Origin: Cafeteria roenbergensis | Taxonomy: Eukaryota; Sar; Bigyra; Bicosoecida; Cafeteriaceae | Length of the DNA: 64,000 bases | Direction: 5' to 3' | NCBI GenBank assembly: GCA_008330645.1 | Contig: VLTN01000008.1 | Span: 248,001-312,000 of the forward strand | Shown here: positions 61,452 to 64,000 of the stretch, piece after piece | Numbering within the stretch: the first letter of the stretch is position 1 | Layout of the letters: the number at the start of each line of letters is the position of its first letter | Program-made: the position numbers and the translations under genes | Notes under the pieces: generated by a model | The model's database searches: none | Told to the model about the DNA's origin: nothing | Seen by the model: the letters and a program-made list of their open reading frames with translations, nothing else

Positions 61452-64000
61452 ATGCGGTGGGCGGCTGCGTTCGCCGTCTCCCTTGCGGGGGCATGGGCGG
61501 TCTCAGCGCGCGGCGAAGATTGTCCGCACCTGAACTTGACGACCGCGTCGAGAATCTCCACGTCGTGCACGCTGGACGCGGGAGAGTACACGTTTGACAC
61601 CCTGGTCATCGAATCAGGAGCAACCATGACGCTCGGGGGTCCGGCCCGACTTGAGGCCGCAACCAGCATTGAGGTCGCTGGGAAGCTCGTCTCGGGCGGA
61701 GGCGCGGGGCAGTTGGTGGTGGTGACCCCGACTCTGCGCGTGCCCGCGGGAGGGCACGTGTCAGCCGACGCCAAGGGGTACACGGCCGACTCCCACCACT
61801 CCAGCTGCACCACCCCGGGCACGCGCGACGGCGGGCGGCACGGCGGCGGCCCGGTGGGGACCACTTGCGGTGACTACGAGTGGCCGGTGCTGGCGGGGGG
61901 CGGCGGCCGGACGGGAACCCGGACGGGGGGCACCGGTGGGGGCTCGCTGCTGCTGCTGTGCAACTCGACGCCCTCGAGCGTGCTTGATGTGAACGGCACG
62001 GTGAGCGTGGACGGCCAGAGCGGCACGTCGGCGACATCGGTGAACCAGCAGGCGAGCGGCGGGGGCGCTGGCGGGTCGCTGCTGGTGGTGGCGTCGCGTC
62101 TGTCGGGCACGGGCGTGATGTCGGCGGACGGCGGCAGCGGCGCCGACGGCTACAGCAGCTACGACAGCAACGGCGGCTCGGGCGGCCGCATCGCGATGCA
62201 CGTCAGCCACTCGGGCCGCGGCGACTTCCGCGGGACGGTTCGCGCGCGCGCCGGGGCGGCGTACGGGTCGTGGTCGTCGCAGAACGCGGCGGGCACGGTG
62301 TTCTGGTGCGAGCGGCCGGGCACGGCGGTGGACCCGGACCCGGAGACGAACCGGTTCGGCTGCGGCGTGCGGCGTGTGGAGGCGGACAACGCCGGCCGGA
62401 CGACGTCGACGTACCACACGCAGCTGGCCTTGGAGGGGGGTCGGCGCCGCTTCGAGGTGGACGAGCTGTACTTGGGGCCGTCGGTGCACTTCAGCGTGTC
62501 GGCGCCTTCGGAGTTCGACGAGGACACCATGCCAGACGCGCGCACATCGCTGGTGCTGGGCAACGTGACGTCGTCGGGGTCGCAGGTCCCCACGCTGTTC
62601 GTCGAGGCGGGCGTGACGCTCACGCTCGCGGGGCTGGGCGACGACGACGTGCAGGTGGGCCACGTGCGCACCACGTCGTCGCAGAGCGCGTTTGCCGGGG
62701 AGTCGTCGTGGTCGACCCAGGTGGTGCGCCGGACGACGGTGCAGCGCCCGCTGGAGGTGTCTGTGGCGTCGTTGACGGTTGAGGAGCACGGCCGCGCGGT
62801 GCTTCCGCCGTCGGTGGTGGTGCGGAACGCGGCGCTCAACGTGGCGGGCGAGCTGGTCGGCGTGAGGAGCCTGACGCTGGACCAGGGGTCGTCAACGACG
62901 TTCTCGAGCGCGGGCGCGACGTGGGTGAACGACACGGCGGTGGGTCTGTCGGGCGAGTCGTGGGCGGCGTGGGCGTGCGGCGAGGGCCGTGTGACGACGT
63001 GCGCGTCGGGCGGGTCGGTGCGAGCGTCGGGCGGGGACCGCGGCCGTTTCGGCTTCTCGCAGCTTCGCATGCTGGGCAACGCGGCCCTCACGCTGGGAGC
63101 GGGTGTGACGGCGCTCGGCGCGGTGGAGGTGTCCGTGGAGGACACGTCGCGTCTGACGCTGGGCGCGCTTCCGAGCCAGCAGTTCCGGCTCACGGCGCGG
63201 GACGCGCTCCGCGTGGCTGTGGGCGCGGTTGTGAGCGGCGACGCCACGGGGTACACGGCCAACTCCCACCACTCCAGCTGCACCACCCCGGGCACGCGCG
63301 ACGGCGGGCGGCACGGCGGCGGCCCGGTGGGGACCACTTGCGGTGACTACGAGTGGCCGGTGCTGGCGGGGGGCGGCGGCCGGACCGCAACCCGGACGGG
63401 GGGCACCGGCGGGGGCTCGCTGCTGCTGCTGTGCAACTCGACGCCCTCGAGCGTGCTTGATGTGAACGGCACGGTGAGCGTGGACGGCCAGAGCGGCACG
63501 TCGGCGACATCGGTGAACCAGCAGGCGAGCGGCGGGGGCGCTGGCGGGTCGCTGCTGGTGGTGGCGTCGCGTCTGTCGGGCACGGGCGTGATGTCGGCGG
63601 ACGGCGGCAACGGCGCCAACGGCTACAGCAGCTATGACTCTCGCCCCGGTTCGGGCGGCCGCATCGCTGCTCATGTTTTGTCGTCGTCCTGGAGTGGCTC
63701 GATCCACGCGTGCGCTGGGAATCCCTACGGCTCGTACTCCAATGCTCCTGGCACCGTGTACTTCTGCACGGGCACGCAGTGCGGGGGCGCGAGCAGGAGC
63801 GCGATGGGAAACGCGACCGACGCTTCGACACGGAGACGCGTCGTCGTCGATGCCTGCGGTCGCACCGTATCTTGGTCTGCCGCCATCGGTGATGGCTCCC
63901 GGCCGGCTGAGGCCTTGGACGTTGTCGAGCTGTCCAACAGGGGTGTGGCTACTCTCAGGCCAACGCGGGATGCTGCCAAGGTGCCATCAACCCAGCTGCG
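61452..64000 (+). CDS. Secreted glycine-rich repeat protein (3' end outside window)
   Basis: Open frame from ATG 61452 to the window end, at least 849 residues with no stop. The N-terminus MRWAAAFAVSLAGAWAVSARG is a classic signal peptide, followed by EDCPHLNLTTASRISTSCTLDAG, where the chain of short beta-strands begins (YTFDTLVIESGATMTLGG). Such hydrophobic-Gly/Asn-turn repeats suggest a parallel beta-helix or adhesin-like surface protein. Gly-rich modules such as GGGAGGSLLVVASRLSG and GGSGGRIAMHV recall glycine-rich extracellular proteins of plants and protists. Several N-glycosylation sequons (NGT, NST, NVT, NDT) are present. A 391-bp block occurs twice, 1,473 bp apart. Antisense frames over this region are also open but lack any feature. 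Function unknown; cell-surface or matrix role inferred. Confidence 0.8.
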   Translation, partial: MRWAAAFAVSLAGAWAVSARGEDCPHLNLTTASRISTSCTLDAGEYTFDTLVIESGATMTLGGPARLEAATSIEVAGKLVSGGGAGQLVVVTPTLRVPAGGHVSADAKGYTADSHHSSCTTPGTRDGGRHGGGPVGTTCGDYEWPVLAGGGGRTGTRTGGTGGGSLLLLCNSTPSSVLDVNGTVSVDGQSGTSATSVNQQASGGGAGGSLLVVASRLSGTGVMSADGGSGADGYSSYDSNGGSGGRIAMHVSHSGRGDFRGTVRARAGAAYGSWSSQNAAGTVFWCERPGTAVDPDPETNRFGCGVRRVEADNAGRTTSTYHTQLALEGGRRRFEVDELYLGPSVHFSVSAPSEFDEDTMPDARTSLVLGNVTSSGSQVPTLFVEAGVTLTLAGLGDDDVQVGHVRTTSSQSAFAGESSWSTQVVRRTTVQRPLEVSVASLTVEEHGRAVLPPSVVVRNAALNVAGELVGVRSLTLDQGSSTTFSSAGATWVNDTAVGLSGESWAAWACGEGRVTTCASGGSVRASGGDRGRFGFSQLRMLGNAALTLGAGVTALGAVEVSVEDTSRLTLGALPSQQFRLTARDALRVAVGAVVSGDATGYTANSHHSSCTTPGTRDGGRHGGGPVGTTCGDYEWPVLAGGGGRTATRTGGTGGGSLLLLCNSTPSSVLDVNGTVSVDGQSGTSATSVNQQASGGGAGGSLLVVASRLSGTGVMSADGGNGANGYSSYDSRPGSGGRIAAHVLSSSWSGSIHACAGNPYGSYSNAPGTVYFCTGTQCGGASRSAMGNATDASTRRRVVVDACGRTVSWSAAIGDGSRPAEALDVVELSNRGVATLRPTRDAAKVPSTQL
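61775..62165 (+). repeat. Intragenic repeat, copy 1
   Basis: 391-bp block encoding about 130 residues (from GYTADSHHSSCTTPG to GYSSYD). It matches copy 2 at 63248-63638 with about seven differences by eye; the offset is exactly 491 codons. Confidence 0.95.
63248..63638 (+). repeat. Intragenic repeat, copy 2
   Basis: Second copy of the 391-bp block. Sequence diverges sharply on both sides although the flanking protein keeps the same general pattern. Confidence 0.95.

Noticed and set aside
60515-61864. 449-codon minus-strand frame spanning the transposon's right end and the secreted gene
   Set aside because: It crosses the inverted repeat and runs antisense to the signal-peptide-bearing gene; no domain seen, although part of it (about 60515-61000) could include transposon sequence.
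61761-63831. Several minus-strand frames over the secreted repeat gene
   Set aside because: All frames tend to be open in this GC-rich repeat; only the plus frame has a signal peptide, beta-strand pattern and Gly-rich modules.
1-64000. CRISPR arrays, rRNA genes, bacterial operon features
   Set aside because: No regularly spaced short repeats, no rRNA-like sequence, and spliced genes throughout show nuclear eukaryotic DNA.

Overview
This window is nuclear DNA from a GC-rich, gene-dense, intron-bearing eukaryote. Coding sequence is very GC-rich, with strong G/C preference at third codon positions. Introns are short (104-407 nt) and spaces between genes are mostly below 700 bp. Ciliary genes (IFT172, TMEM138) show a flagellated organism. 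There is a mitochondrial-type GatC and a RAP-domain protein, but no plastid gene. The best inference is a heterotrophic flagellated protist; a GC-rich stramenopile such as a bicosoecid would fit, but the taxon is not proven by the sequence.

Layout. 1-1944 (+): C-terminal part of IFT172. 2324-4349 (-): five-exon phosphoglycerate kinase. 4489-5493 (-): LigB/DODA-type extradiol dioxygenase. 6147-7907 (+): F-box/leucine-rich-repeat protein. 8384-10075 (+): four-exon CAF1/CNOT7 deadenylase-fold protein that has lost three of five catalytic residues. 10325-14458 (+): large protein kinase. 15154-18978 (+): WDR47-like LisH/CTLH/WD40 protein. 19213-42626 (-): giant VPS13-type bridge-like lipid transfer protein, about 7,622 residues, nearly all in one 22.1-kb exon. 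42910-43863 (+): TMEM138, divergent from VPS13. 44087-44489 (-): small unknown protein. 44748-47963 (+): amino-acid/auxin-permease-like transporter. 48168-48758 (+): GatC. 49066-53373 (-): RAP-domain protein. 53912-56516 (+): ABCG half-transporter. 56661-57783 (+): VOC/PhnB-like protein. 58191-61339: a decayed pogo/Tigger-type DNA transposon between 30-bp inverted repeats. 61452 to the window end (+): a secreted glycine-rich repeat protein, cut by the window edge.

The genes do not form one pathway. Three relate to cilia or microtubules (IFT172, TMEM138, WDR47-like). Two are probably mitochondrial gene-expression factors (GatC, RAP protein). The rest are housekeeping or membrane functions. Exon joins were made by eye from conserved protein family sequence plus splice signals. 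All 21 inferred introns end in GCAG and 20 of 21 begin GTGAG, which supports the models. In every case the joined reading frame is an exact multiple of three.
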